Positions 41,498-50,887 are shown, counted from the first letter of the stretch. The stretch: DNA of 64,000 nt from Streptantibioticus silvisoli (GCF_027947535.2 NZ_JAAGKO020000006.1:1-64000); one strand, 5' to 3'. A program made the numbers and translations. Notes: generated by a model from the letters alone, not told the origin.

Positions 41498-42064
41498 ATG
41501 GGTCGATGGCAGCCGAACGCACGCGGACGGCTCGAACAGGCGGCGCTGGACCTTTTCGGCGAGCGCGGGTTCGAGCAGACCACCGCCGCGCAGATCGCCG
41601 AACGCGCCGGGCTCACCGAGCGCACGTTCTTCCGGCATTACGGTGACAAGCGCGAGGTGCTGTTCTCGGGGGCGCGCGAGCTGGAGGAGGCCTTCGTGAC
41701 CACCCTGGCCGACACCCCCGAAACCGCCGCGCCGATGGAGGCGATGGCCTCGGCGCTGGAGACCATCGCCGCCTTCTTCCTGGACAGCCACGAGTTCGCC
41801 CGGCGGCGCCACGCCGTCATTACGGCCAACGCGGAGCTGCGCGAACGCGAACTCATCAAGCTCGCGTCGCTGGCCGCCGCGCTCGCCGCCACGCTGCGCC
41901 GGCGCGGCGTCAAGGACCCGGCGGCGAGCCTCGCCGCGGAGGCGGGCATGGCCGTCTTCAAGATCGGGTTCGAACGCTGGGTCGGCGGGACCGGGGAACG
42001 CACGCTGGCGGACCACCTGCGCGAGTCGCTCGCCGAACTCAGGGCGATAACCGCGGGCGCGTGA
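41498..42064 (+). CDS. TetR-family regulator
   Basis: A 188-residue TetR protein. The N-terminal helix-turn-helix reads ALDLFGERGFEQTTAAQIAERAGLTERTFFRHYGDKREVLF. The ligand domain is helical with no recognised subfamily motif. The ATG lies seven bases after a TAGGAT -10 box with no ribosome site, consistent with leaderless translation. It is divergent from the epimerase-like gene and flanked by two operators, so it probably represses both itself and that gene. Confidence 0.88.
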   Translation: MGRWQPNARGRLEQAALDLFGERGFEQTTAAQIAERAGLTERTFFRHYGDKREVLFSGARELEEAFVTTLADTPETAAPMEAMASALETIAAFFLDSHEFARRRHAVITANAELRERELIKLASLAAALAATLRRRGVKDPAASLAAEAGMAVFKIGFERWVGGTGERTLADHLRESLAELRAITAGA

Positions 42065-42469
42065 CTGCGGGCCGGGTCGATCCGGCGGACTGCCGACGGG
42101 CTGTCCCTTTCCGGCCGGCCACCACCCGGTCGCCCGGGCGGAGCCGGCTCACGCCCGGGCGGAGCTGCCTCGCGCGCACCAGTGCGCTGCCCTGTCCGAC
42201 GTCGCACGCGCCGCGGCCCGCCCCGGCGGCGCGAACCACCCCAGGCCGCCCCCGCGAACACCCGGAAACGCCCCCGAACGCCCCCACGAAACCCCCGCGA
42301 TGCCTCCCCATCGGCACCCGACGGCAGCCGTCAGCGCCGGCCCCCACCGCACCGGGAAGCCCGACTCACGCCCCACCGGGAAGCCCGAACCGCCCACCGG
42401 AGAGCCCGACCCACCCCCGGGAGAGCCTCGCCCCACCACGGCCCCCGCCGGGGACAACGCCGAGCCGGA
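42065..42469. other. spacer between convergent TetR genes with degenerate tandem repeats
   Basis: No gene is supported in 405 bases. CACCGGGAAGCCCGA occurs at about 42350 and 42374, with a variant CACCGGAGAGCCCGA near 42395 and a further decayed copy near 42415. Confidence 0.5.
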
Positions 42470-43039
42470 CTACTCCGGAGCGGGCAGGCCCAACAGGTCG
42501 CGGCCGGCGCGTACCAGGGTTCGGCGTACGGCTTCGGGGTCGTCGAGTTGGGCGCCGGACAGGGCGCCGTCGTGCAGCAGGACCAGGACGCGGCCGGCGT
42601 AGTCCGGGTCCGGGTGGCCGGAGCGGGCGGCCAGGTCGGTGACCGCCTGCTGGAACCAGGCGCGGTGTTCCGCGATCGCGACCCGCACCGGGGCGGACGC
42701 GTTCGGATACTCCGCCGCCGCGTTGATGAAGTGGCAGCCGCGGAAGCCCGCGGCGCAGGTCGTCTCGCCGATCAGGTCGAGCACGCCGGACAGGCCGCTG
42801 TCCGCGCCGTCCCGCGCGACCGCGGATTCGACGGCGCCGCGCAGCCGGGCGTCGGTGGCTCGCAGGTAGGCCACCACGAGGTCCTCCTTGGCCGGGAAGT
42901 GCCGGTAGAAGGTGGCCCGGGTGACGCCGGCCTCGGTGACCAGCCGGTCCACCGGGACGGTGTGGATGCCCTCGCTGTAGAACAGCCGGTTCGCCGTTTC
43001 CAGCAAGCGGTCGCGGGGGCTCGGGGCGGTGGTCGGCAT
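42470..43039 (-). CDS. TetR-family regulator
   Basis: A 189-residue TetR protein with HTH LLETANRLFYSEGIHTVPVDRLVTEAGVTRATFYRHFPAKEDLVVAYL. The C-terminal domain contains CAAGFRGCHFINAAAEYP, a pattern shared by TetR proteins of the YcdC/LfrR-like group. It is divergent from an alpha/beta hydrolase gene, with three copies of a 16-base box between the starts; two flank the hydrolase promoter and one lies close to its own start, so it probably represses both. Confidence 0.87.
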   Translation of the reverse strand: MPTTAPSPRDRLLETANRLFYSEGIHTVPVDRLVTEAGVTRATFYRHFPAKEDLVVAYLRATDARLRGAVESAVARDGADSGLSGVLDLIGETTCAAGFRGCHFINAAAEYPNASAPVRVAIAEHRAWFQQAVTDLAARSGHPDPDYAGRVLVLLHDGALSGAQLDDPEAVRRTLVRAGRDLLGLPAPE

Positions 43040-43053
43040 GGGATCGAGTATAG

Positions 43054-43164
43054 AGAAGCAACGTTCTGTCGCGGTGGTCCACGATCACGCGAGAGAGAAG
43101 GAACGTTCTGTTTGACGTGCTCGCCGGAGGTGCGTACGGTCATCAACAAGAACGAACGTTCTGG
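43054..43164. promoter_or_regulatory. three TetR operator boxes in the divergent promoter
   Basis: The 16-base boxes AGAAGCAACGTTCTGT (43054-43069), AGAAGGAACGTTCTGT (43096-43111) and AGAACGAACGTTCTGG (43149-43164) share AGAAnnAACGTTCTG; the third has fully inverted AGAACG/CGTTCT arms. The first lies 15 bases from the TetR start, the other two bracket the hydrolase promoter. Confidence 0.75.
43112..43140 (+). promoter_or_regulatory. promoter of the alpha/beta hydrolase gene
   Basis: TTGACG (43112-43117) and TACGGT (43135-43140) are 17 bases apart. The -35 abuts operator box 2 and box 3 lies just downstream of the start, so repressor binding would block it from both sides. Confidence 0.65.
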
Positions 43165-43200
43165 CTACCTCGGTGGTCCGGTCCGCGAACGGAGACGATC

Positions 43201-43920
43201 ATGAAGGACACGTCCCACGGTCAGCCCACCGTGGTGCTCGTGCACGGCGCGCTGACGGACGCGTCGGTGTGGAACGGCGCGGCCTCGCGCCTGCGGAAAG
43301 CCGGCTGCCGGGTCGTCGCCCCCGCGCTGCCGATGCGGGGGCTGGGGTCCGACGCCGCCTACCTGCGGAGTTTCCTCGGCAGTGTGCCGGGGCCGATCGT
43401 GCTCGTCGGGCACTCGTACGCCGGATCGGTCATCTCCCACCCCGCCGCCGTGACCCCCGGGGTCAAGGCGCTGGTGTTCATCTCGGCCTTCCAGCCCGAC
43501 GAGGGGGAGAGCTCGGGCGGGCTGAACGAGAAGTTCGCCGGCAGCAGGCTCGGCCCGGACACCACGACCGTCCTCGCCCACCCCGGCGGAAACGACATGT
43601 ACCTGAAGCCGGAGTGCTTCCGGGAGGTGTACGCCGGGGACCTGCCGCCCGAGACCGTCGCGACGATGGCGGCGAGCCAGCGGCCGATCGACCCGGCGGC
43701 GCTCGGCGAGACCCTCCCCGGGAAGGCGGCCTGGCACACCCTGCCGTCCTGGTCGCTGGTCTCGACCCAGGACTTCTCGCTGCCGCCGGAGCTCCTGCGG
43801 TTCATGGCCGGGCGCGCCGGTTCCCGGGTCGTCGAGGTGGACTCCTCGCACGCCTCCCCGGTGTCGCGTCCGGACGAGACCGCGCGGCTGATCGCGGAAG
43901 CCGCGCGGAGCGTCGGCTGA
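43201..43920 (+). CDS. alpha/beta hydrolase
   Basis: A 239-residue hydrolase of the salicylate-esterase/EstC-like type. VVLVHGALTDASVW supplies the oxyanion hole, VLVGHSYAGSVIS the nucleophile Ser elbow, STQDFSLPPELLRFMAGRAG the acidic region and EVDSSHASPVSRPDETARLI the final His. GGAG lies six bases before the ATG. Regulated by the divergent TetR protein through three operators. Probably a detoxification or ester-cleaving enzyme; substrate unknown. Confidence 0.85.
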   Translation: MKDTSHGQPTVVLVHGALTDASVWNGAASRLRKAGCRVVAPALPMRGLGSDAAYLRSFLGSVPGPIVLVGHSYAGSVISHPAAVTPGVKALVFISAFQPDEGESSGGLNEKFAGSRLGPDTTTVLAHPGGNDMYLKPECFREVYAGDLPPETVATMAASQRPIDPAALGETLPGKAAWHTLPSWSLVSTQDFSLPPELLRFMAGRAGSRVVEVDSSHASPVSRPDETARLIAEAARSVG

Positions 43921-44063
43921 TCGACGGCCGGGCGCCGGGCCACCGGGTGCCGGGTCACCGGGCGGTTCCCGGGAAGCGCGCGCCTGGCGTGGCGGTCCCG
44001 GCGGCCGTGGTGGAACTTGGAATGAACCCGGTAGCTCACCCTCCCCCGGTTCTCCCAGTTCCT

Positions 44064-44090
44064 CAGAACCACCAGAACCACCAGAACCAG
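44064..44090. repeat. 9-bp tandem repeat, three copies
   Basis: CAGAACCAC repeats three times (the last imperfect) 26 bases upstream of the carbonic anhydrase start, in its probable 5' untranslated region. Confidence 0.7.
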
Positions 44091-44115
44091 ACTTACATCC
44101 GACAGGGAGCACAGC

Positions 44116-44643
44116 GTGTCGAATTTCGCTACGTACATCGGGCGCAACAAGGCTTTCGCGGAGACCGACGCCAAGAGTGACGTCCCCGCCATCCCCTTCA
44201 TCCCGTTCCAGCAGACGTTCGTGATCACCTGCCTCGATCCGCGCGTCGAGCCGGGCGCGGTCCTGGGGGTCGGGCTGGGGGAGGCGATCGTCCTGCGCAA
44301 CGTCGGCGGCCGGGTCACGCCCGCCGTCCTTCAGGACGTGGCCTGGCTCAGCCACCTGCACGAGGCCAAGGCGCCGGACGCCGACTGGTTCGACCTGGCG
44401 GTCATCCACCACACCGACTGCGGCGCCGGCCTGTTCGCCGACGACGAGCTGCGGCACGGCTTCGTCGAACGCGGCGGTTACGACGACGCGACCATCGCCG
44501 GCCTCGCCGTCGTCGATCCCGCACGGACGGTCCGCGAGGACGTCCGAACGCTGCGCTCCTTCCCCCGGCTCTCCTCGCGCGTCCACGTCTCCGGACACGT
44601 CTACGACCTCAGGACCGGCCTGCTCACCACGATCGTCGAGTAG
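44116..44643 (+). CDS. beta-class carbonic anhydrase
   Basis: A 175-residue cytosolic zinc enzyme that interconverts CO2 and bicarbonate. Zinc ligands and the Asp-Arg dyad are seen as CLDPRVEP (C-x-D-x-R) and VIHHTDCGAGLF (H-x2-C). AIVLRNVGGRV between them is the family strand. Slightly short compared with plant enzymes but usual for the bacterial clade D type. GTG start with AGGGAG six bases upstream. Monocistronic. Confidence 0.88.
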   Translation: MSNFATYIGRNKAFAETDAKSDVPAIPFIPFQQTFVITCLDPRVEPGAVLGVGLGEAIVLRNVGGRVTPAVLQDVAWLSHLHEAKAPDADWFDLAVIHHTDCGAGLFADDELRHGFVERGGYDDATIAGLAVVDPARTVREDVRTLRSFPRLSSRVHVSGHVYDLRTGLLTTIVE

Positions 44644-44893
44644 GGCGGCCGGCTGAACCGGCCACGCGGTCGCTCGCGGCAGCGGTCGTGCTGGGGGCGG
44701 GAGCCGGTGCGCGTCCCGTCGCCCCACGTCGCGCGGACGGACATCGCCGCCGGAAAGCTCCGGCAGCGATGTCCGTTCCGGCTGCCCTCACCCCTCCGCG
44801 GGCGGTTCCGTGCCGCTTGCGCGACCGTGCCGCCGCAGGAGTCGCGGGCCGCCGGGGAGCACGGGAAACGTGGTGGCCCCGGCGGCCGGGGGA

Positions 44894-46621
44894 TCAGCTG
44901 TAGACGCCGAACTCGTAGAGGGAATAGCCGTAACCGGTGCCGCGGGCGGTGGCGTCGAGCCGGACGTAGCGTCCGCTGCCCGAGACGTCGAAGTCGTCGA
45001 TCCCGCCGTCGCCGCCCGTGGTGGTGTGGATGGTCTGCCAGGTCTGGCCGTCGTTGGAGACCTGGATCGTGTAGTCCTTCCCGTAGGCGCTCTCCCAGTC
45101 GAGCTGGATGTGGTGCAGGGCCGTCACCGTGCCGAGGTCGACCTGGAGCCACTGCGGGTCGCTCCAGTCGCTGGCCCAGCGGGTGGTGAGGTCGCCGTCG
45201 GTGGCGTCGGCCGGGCCGCACGGGCAGCCGCCGTAGCCGTCGGACTCGAAGGACGAGGCGGTCGTCGGCCTGCCGAGGGCCACGTTGGTGCCGCTGACCG
45301 GCGGCGGCACGACCCGGACCGACAGCGAACCCACCCCGACGTTGCCGTGGCCGTCGTGCGCCTTGACGAAGATCTTCCACACGCCCGGCTTGCTCGGCGC
45401 GGTCACCTGGAGCCGGCCGCCGCCCAGGTCGGTGGAGGACTGCGACGTCAGCCCGCCGTCACCGTCGACGTACTTGCTGCTGTACAGCACCTCGTAGCTG
45501 ATCGCGTCGCCGTTCGGGTCGGTGGCCTGCGCCGTCAGGGTCAGCGGCTGGCCGGCCACGACGGACGACGGGTTCGGCACCGTGACCGAGCTGACGACCG
45601 GCGGGGTGTTGTCGTGCGAGGTGTCGCCGCCGTACGCCTTCTTCACCGCGTAGTACGACAGTTGGCGCTCACCGGCGGGGATGAGGTTGAACCACAGGCC
45701 GCCGAAGTCGTACTCCGTACCGTAGTTGAACATCGTCGCGCCCAGCGAGACGCCCGGGTCGGACTCCACGCAGTTCCAGGCGTTGGTGTAACCGTCCGCC
45801 GACTGCTGCTCGTTGGGCTCCAGCGGTACGCCGTTGGCGTCGTTGGGCACCTCCCACTCACCGGGCGGTCCGGACTCGGTGACGATGTACGGCACGGTGT
45901 AACCACCGTTGTGCCAGTCCGACTTGATGCCGCAGACACCCTGGTAGGAGTTGACGGCGTACAGGTCGAGGTGCGGTGCGTAGGCCTTGAAGTACGGCCA
46001 CGCGCCGGTCCACGCGTCGGTCGAGGTCACCGGGTGGTTCGGGTCGATGCCGTGGATCGCCTGCGCGGCCTGGTCCACGAACGACACGTAGGCGTCCCGC
46101 TCCTGCTCCAACTGGGCGCCGCTGTAGCAGTTCTGCATGCCGAGCACCGACTCGTTGCCGACGTCCCACATCAGCACGCCGGCGTTGTCCTTGTAGGCGG
46201 TGACCCACTGGGTGATCGCGCTGAGCTGGCTGGACTTGTACGCGGCGTCGTTCACGTAGTCGACGCAGCCGCCGGCGCCGGGGCCGCCGCCGGGCTGGAG
46301 CCAGAAGCCGGCGATCACCTTGATGCCGTTGGCCGCGGCCGCGTCGAACAGCGGCTGGCTGGTGGCGTCGGTGCCCCAGGTGCGGACGGTGTTGACGCCC
46401 ATCGAGGTCAGGTCGGGCATGTCGGCGGCCGCGTCACGGGGTGAAGGGCCCCAGGTGACGCCCTTGATGGTGTACGGCGAGCCGTTCACCGTCAGCTGCC
46501 AGGCGCCCTGGCCGCCGGTCACCTTCACCACGCTGCCGGCCGCCTGCGCCTGGGTCGCGGGCAGCAGCGCGGTCGCCGCGGCGACCAGGGCCACCAGGGC
46601 CATGGGTGCGTGCAATCGCAT
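44894..46621 (-). CDS. secreted TIM-barrel glycoside hydrolase with F5/8-type domain
   Basis: A 575-residue exported enzyme. A signal peptide (MRLHAPMALVALVAAATALL, cleavage near AQA-AG) is followed by a clan-A TIM barrel (about residues 35-320): WDVGNES holds the acid/base Glu and PYIVTESGPPGEWE the nucleophile Glu, as in GH2- or GH5-like glycosidases. An Ig-like module (about 325-425, PDPNGDAISYEVLY) and a C-terminal discoidin/F5-8-type carbohydrate-binding domain (about 430-575, ATDGDLTTRWASDWSDPQWLQVDLG) follow. GAGGAGG precedes the ATG. Second gene of a two-gene operon behind a CebR-like palindrome. Likely polysaccharide-degrading; exact substrate unknown. Confidence 0.82.
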   Translation of the reverse strand: MRLHAPMALVALVAAATALLPATQAQAAGSVVKVTGGQGAWQLTVNGSPYTIKGVTWGPSPRDAAADMPDLTSMGVNTVRTWGTDATSQPLFDAAAANGIKVIAGFWLQPGGGPGAGGCVDYVNDAAYKSSQLSAITQWVTAYKDNAGVLMWDVGNESVLGMQNCYSGAQLEQERDAYVSFVDQAAQAIHGIDPNHPVTSTDAWTGAWPYFKAYAPHLDLYAVNSYQGVCGIKSDWHNGGYTVPYIVTESGPPGEWEVPNDANGVPLEPNEQQSADGYTNAWNCVESDPGVSLGATMFNYGTEYDFGGLWFNLIPAGERQLSYYAVKKAYGGDTSHDNTPPVVSSVTVPNPSSVVAGQPLTLTAQATDPNGDAISYEVLYSSKYVDGDGGLTSQSSTDLGGGRLQVTAPSKPGVWKIFVKAHDGHGNVGVGSLSVRVVPPPVSGTNVALGRPTTASSFESDGYGGCPCGPADATDGDLTTRWASDWSDPQWLQVDLGTVTALHHIQLDWESAYGKDYTIQVSNDGQTWQTIHTTTGGDGGIDDFDVSGSGRYVRLDATARGTGYGYSLYEFGVYS

Positions 46622-46633
46622 CGGACCGCCTCC

Positions 46634-47731
46634 TCAGACGCCGGGCAGGCGGTAGTCGAGGCCGAGGGCGGCGCCCTTGTCCGGCTGGGTCTGGTCGTAA
46701 CCGCGCGCGTCGCACTGGAGGCCGCCCACGATGCAGTGGTCGACCAGCGCCGCCTGCGTGGCGTCGTCCCAGGCGTTGAAGAAGTCGTAGTGGAACGAGT
46801 AGCTCGCCCCGCTGGAGAACCGCACGCCGGACATGTCACCGCTGACCGGGAAGGCCATCTTGAACTCGATCATCGGCAGCGCGACCGGGTGGTCGGTCGG
46901 GCACACGTCGTCGTTCGTGCCGGGCTTGACGATCGGGTAGGCCATGTGGCTCTTGTGGTCCGGGGTGTCCAGGTAGAGGCCGTCCCAGCAACTGGGCGCC
47001 TGGAAACGGACGTTGAGCTGCGAGCCGGCCGGGCAGCTCGGTGGGAAGTCGACGTTGCCGTAGCTGTCACCGCACTCCCAGCCGTCCACCCAGCCGGGAC
47101 TGGCGCGGAACTGGTCGGCGGTCGTCGTCGGTGAACCCACCACGAAACGCAGGCCCTTGGGGAACGGGCGGACGCTCGTGTAGTCGGTGACACCGGACTT
47201 GTAGTAGATCGTCTGCGGTCCGACCGGCAGGATCTGCTGGGTGCCGTTGTACAGCGTCGGCATCCAGTACCCCGACAGGTCGTCGGGCGCCTTGCAGCTG
47301 CTGGACCCGGCGGAGAGCGACGCGGTCGTGCTGAACGCGTCGGTGGTCGTGTTGCCCATGAACGTGTGGTCGTGCGACGCGCCGGGCTGCTGCGGGAAGA
47401 CGATCGGGTCGTCCGGGGCGGTCTTCGTCACCGAGCAGTTGGCCTGGAACTCGTGGAAGTAGGCGTGCGGGGGGTCGTTGTACGACGGCGTCACCCCGGT
47501 GACCTGCGGGTTCGCCAGGATATAGCCGTCGCCGTCCGGGTCGTCGCCCGAGGCGTGCTGCGGAGCGGCCATCCCCGGCATGTCCGCCATGGTCGTCATG
47601 GCGTGCGCCGCGGCGGGGGCCTTGGGCGCGGCGGACGCGGACGGTGCCGCTCCGCTGACGCCGAGTCCGGTGACGACGAGCGCCATACCGGCCAACAGCG
47701 TCGACGCGGCTCTGTATCTCCTTCTCACCAT
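46634..47731 (-). CDS. secreted DUF1996-domain protein
   Basis: A 365-residue exported protein. After an Arg-rich signal peptide and a Met/His/Ala-rich stretch (TTMADMPGMAAPQHASG) comes a DUF1996 domain (about residues 85-330) with ECxx-type Cys pairs and PGASHDHTFMGN, YWMPTLYNGT and CWDGLYLDTPDHKSHMAYP. The domain is known from actinobacteria and fungi, often on extracellular proteins next to carbohydrate-binding modules, but its activity is not established. GGAG precedes the ATG; the glycoside hydrolase gene starts 12 bases after its stop. Leading gene of the operon. Confidence 0.85.
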   Translation of the reverse strand: MVRRRYRAASTLLAGMALVVTGLGVSGAAPSASAAPKAPAAAHAMTTMADMPGMAAPQHASGDDPDGDGYILANPQVTGVTPSYNDPPHAYFHEFQANCSVTKTAPDDPIVFPQQPGASHDHTFMGNTTTDAFSTTASLSAGSSSCKAPDDLSGYWMPTLYNGTQQILPVGPQTIYYKSGVTDYTSVRPFPKGLRFVVGSPTTTADQFRASPGWVDGWECGDSYGNVDFPPSCPAGSQLNVRFQAPSCWDGLYLDTPDHKSHMAYPIVKPGTNDDVCPTDHPVALPMIEFKMAFPVSGDMSGVRFSSGASYSFHYDFFNAWDDATQAALVDHCIVGGLQCDARGYDQTQPDKGAALGLDYRLPGV

Positions 47732-47848
47732 GCACTCCTGCCGTTCGTGGCGGTGCTGGAAACAGGCATGCCTTCTTTCCGGTCCTCGGTGGCCGTGACG
47801 TATCCGGAACGCGGGGCGGACCTGCGGGAATCGGAGCGCGGACGTCGT

Positions 47849-47896
47849 GAGAGCGCTCTCTTCGTTGAGAGTGTCGTTGCCCCAAGGGACTGTCAA
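47849..47896 (-). promoter_or_regulatory. promoter with CebR-like LacI operator
   Basis: On the minus strand TTGACA (47896-47891) is followed at 17 bases by CACTCT (47873-47868), a weak -10. GAGAGCGCTCTC (47849-47860), a perfect 12-bp palindrome sharing the GAGCGCTC core of CebR sites, lies just downstream of the start. This suggests repression by a cello-oligosaccharide-type LacI regulator not encoded in the window. Confidence 0.55.
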
Positions 47897-48453
47897 GGGA
47901 AGGGAACAAGAAGGGAACGGACGCCCCCTCAGCACGGGGAACATCGCGCCAAGATCTGTGTGCCCCCTGTGGGACCGCGACGCGCCCGCCATGACACCGC
48001 GACACGACCGTCACCGCCGGCGGGGTACGGGACGGCCCGACCGGCGCCCGGCGTGCCGGTTCGCGGGCGTGGGTCCGCCCGCCGCACGGGCCGCCGTGAT
48101 CGCGCCGGACCCGGGCAGCGGCTGCCGCGACGCGTCACCGTGGTGATGGGACGTCGGTCACCGGTTCGGCGGCACCCGGGGCCATCGCACGTGGTGGGCG
48201 CCGGTGCGCCGCCTCGCGCCGGGCCGCCCGGACGGCCCGGCGCGTCGGTGGCCGGTCGACGACGGTCGGCGGCCGATGATGAGCAGCCCACGGTCGGCGA
48301 GGGGTGGCGGACGCGGGGTCGACGACACCGTCCGTCCGGCGCACTTCCGTCCGGCGCGGAGAACCGGTCCGACGTACAGTCGACCGACGAAACACCGCCG
48401 TCACGCGAACCCGGCGAGGGTCGCAGGACGGCAGCGATGGAGGATCGCCTGTC
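47897..48453. other. non-coding spacer
   Basis: These 557 bases lie between the divergent secreted operon and a methyltransferase gene. No supported gene, clear promoter or repeat array was found; GGAGG lies 10 bases before the ATG at 48454. Confidence 0.4.
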
Positions 48454-49101
48454 ATGGCCGAGCATCTCTCACCCGACGACATCAGCGGCATCAACCCCGG
48501 GCAGCCGCTGGACGACCTGTACACGCACCGGCCGCCGTGGGACATCGGACGCCCGCAGTCCGCGTTCCTCGGCCTCGCGCGGTCCGGCGCGATCCGGGGA
48601 CGGGTGCTGGACATCGGCTGCGGGACCGGCGAGCACGTCCTGATGTGCGCCGGCCTCGGCCTGGACGCCACGGGCCTGGACCTGGCGGACACCGCGCTGC
48701 GCACCGCGCGGGACAAGGCACACCGGCGCGGCGCCGCCGTGCGGTTCCTCCACCACGACGCGCGGGCGCTGACGGCACTGGGCGAGCGGTTCGACACGGT
48801 GCTCGACTGCGGCCTGTTCCACATGCTCGCCGCCGCCGACCGCGCCCGCTTCACGGCCGGCCTGGACGCGTCCCTGCGCCTCGGGGGCCGCTACTTCATG
48901 CTGTGCTTCAGCGAACGGGAACCCAGCGAACCGGGGACCGTGGGACCGCACCGCCTGACGCGGGACGACATCACCACCGCGTTCGCCGGCACGCTGCGCG
49001 TCGACTCCATCGAGCCGGCCGTCATCGAGATCACCCTGGACCCGGCAGGCGTCCAGGGGTGGCTCGTCGCCATGACGAAGGTCTCCGCCTTGGAGCAGTA
49101 G
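48454..49101 (+). CDS. class I SAM-dependent methyltransferase
   Basis: A 215-residue cytosolic methyltransferase. VLDIGCGTGEHVLMCAGLGLDATGLDLADTAL is the SAM-binding motif I and II, and FDTVLDCGLFHML the motif IV region. The N-terminal PLDDLYTHRPPWDIGRPQSAF resembles thiopurine/tellurite-resistance-like methyltransferases. The start is chosen for GGAGG upstream; the frame is open further. Monocistronic; substrate unknown. Confidence 0.82.
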   Translation: MAEHLSPDDISGINPGQPLDDLYTHRPPWDIGRPQSAFLGLARSGAIRGRVLDIGCGTGEHVLMCAGLGLDATGLDLADTALRTARDKAHRRGAAVRFLHHDARALTALGERFDTVLDCGLFHMLAAADRARFTAGLDASLRLGGRYFMLCFSEREPSEPGTVGPHRLTRDDITTAFAGTLRVDSIEPAVIEITLDPAGVQGWLVAMTKVSALEQ

Positions 49102-49296
49102 GCGTCCCGCGCGGGGTGACGGGGGTCTCCTCCAGCGGGCGCGGGGCCGTCCGGGGCCGCGATGCCGTCCGTGCGGGGCGGTGGCGGGCGGTGCGCGGTG
49201 CTGTCCGTGCGGGGCGGGGCGTGCGGGGTGCGCGGTGCCGTCCGGGAAGGCTGAGGTGTCCCCGCTTCCCGGCCGCCGGTCGTCGTCGTCGCGTCC

Positions 49297-50802
49297 TCAG
49301 TCGAGATGGCGCAGCCGCGGCCACATCTGCGCCCAACTGCCGTGCGGCTGACGGCAGGTGTAGATGGCGCCGTGCTCGGTGGTCTCCTGGTTGCGCAGGC
49401 CGGGAGCCAGGCGGATCGGGGCGATCTCGGTCACCCGGGACCAGTTCTGGCGCAGGTAGCGGGTCTCCCACACGCCGACGCACAGCACGGTGTCCGGTCG
49501 TCCCGGGGGCGGCCCCCACTCACCGTAGGAGGTGTGGCCGCTGTAGACCGGCGCGCGCAGGCCGTCGGCCGGGCCGAGGAGGGTGAGCGCGCCCGCCTCG
49601 GCGTAGTTGCTGGTGAAGATGACGGTGCCGGGCGGCATGGTGGCCGCGACTCTGGCGACCTGGTCGACGAACTGGGGCCAGCCGTAGGTCTCCATCAGGT
49701 TGGCGTTGAGCGGGCGCAGCCGTGTCGCCATGCTCGGCGGCAGTACGGGCAGGCCGACCAGCACCGCGATCGCCGCGGAGACCGCGATCGCCGCCGGCCA
49801 CCCGATCCGGCCGCGCGCGGTGCCGGCGGCCTCCACCCGCACCGCGCCGGCGGCGAACAGGCCGACCAGCGCCGGGGCGGGGTAGTACGGCTTGCCGCCG
49901 CCCGCGGTGAACGCCACGACGGCCACCACCACGACCACCAGCACCCACCGGTGCCCATGCCCGTCCCGCGAGGCCAGCCACCGTGTCCCCAGCAGCCACA
50001 GTACGATCAGCGGCGGCCCGGCCAGGAACAGCACCAGTTCCGGCAGGTGCGCCAACGAGCCGAGTGCACCGCCCTGTTGAGCCGCCAGCACGCGGGACAT
50101 CCGCAGCTGCGGCCAGCCGTGCAGCGCGTTCCACACCAGGTCGGGGGAGGCCAGCAGCACGGCGGCCCCGGCGGCCAGCCACGGCCCCCGGGCGCGCAGC
50201 GCGTCCCGGCGGAACCACCACAGGCCCGCGGCGGCACCGATCAGCAGGACGGCGAGGGTCTGCTTGTTCTCCAGCCCCACGCCCGCCGTCACGCCTGCCG
50301 CCAGCCAGGCCCGGACCGTGCCCAGCCGCAGCGCCCTGGCGATCAGGACGAACATCGCCGCCCACGCCAACTGGTCCAGCACGGTGGTGCCGAAGAGCAG
50401 GGCCGCCGCCTCGAACGCCGGACAGGCCGCGATCGCGGCGGCGGTGACGACCTGGGCACGCCGCCGCCCGCCGAACTCGGCGGCCAGCTTGGCCGCGAGC
50501 AGTACGCACCCGGTCTGCGCCGCGACGGCCAGCAACCGCAGCGGCAGCAGGCCGTTGTCGAGCGCGTAGGCCAGCCGGGCCAGCAGCGGGGCGAGCGGCG
50601 GCTGGTCGACGTATCCCCAGGCCAGGTGCCGGCCGCAGATCACGTAGTAGAACTCGTCCCGGTTCCAGCCGTACCGCGTCGCCACCGCCAGATGGATGAG
50701 CGCGGTCACCGCGGCCACCGCCGACACCGGGCGCCACGCGATGCGTTGCCACTCGCCCGTGGCCTGCCTGGTCCGGACGAGTAAGACGCCGGTCTCAGCC
50801 AT
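49297..50802 (-). CDS. GT39/ArnT-like membrane glycosyltransferase
   Basis: A 501-residue polytopic protein with about twelve hydrophobic segments. The first extracytoplasmic loop contains YGWNRDEFYYVICGRHLAWGYVDQPPLAPLLARL, including the Asp-Glu pair and the YVDQPP motif of PMT_2/ArnT-type transferases that use polyprenyl-phosphate sugars. The C-terminal 100 residues form a soluble domain (VIFTSNYAEAGALTLLG). GGGAG lies before the ATG. Convergent with the methyltransferase gene. Acceptor (lipid, protein or polysaccharide) unknown. Confidence 0.8.
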   Translation of the reverse strand: MAETGVLLVRTRQATGEWQRIAWRPVSAVAAVTALIHLAVATRYGWNRDEFYYVICGRHLAWGYVDQPPLAPLLARLAYALDNGLLPLRLLAVAAQTGCVLLAAKLAAEFGGRRRAQVVTAAAIAACPAFEAAALLFGTTVLDQLAWAAMFVLIARALRLGTVRAWLAAGVTAGVGLENKQTLAVLLIGAAAGLWWFRRDALRARGPWLAAGAAVLLASPDLVWNALHGWPQLRMSRVLAAQQGGALGSLAHLPELVLFLAGPPLIVLWLLGTRWLASRDGHGHRWVLVVVVVAVVAFTAGGGKPYYPAPALVGLFAAGAVRVEAAGTARGRIGWPAAIAVSAAIAVLVGLPVLPPSMATRLRPLNANLMETYGWPQFVDQVARVAATMPPGTVIFTSNYAEAGALTLLGPADGLRAPVYSGHTSYGEWGPPPGRPDTVLCVGVWETRYLRQNWSRVTEIAPIRLAPGLRNQETTEHGAIYTCRQPHGSWAQMWPRLRHLD

Positions 50803-50887
50803 TCTCGTGGTCTCCCTGTCGCGGTACGGGCCGCTCGTGGCCGGTGGGGACTTCCGACGTGCCGGCCCGCGGGCCGCGCGGGGTCCG

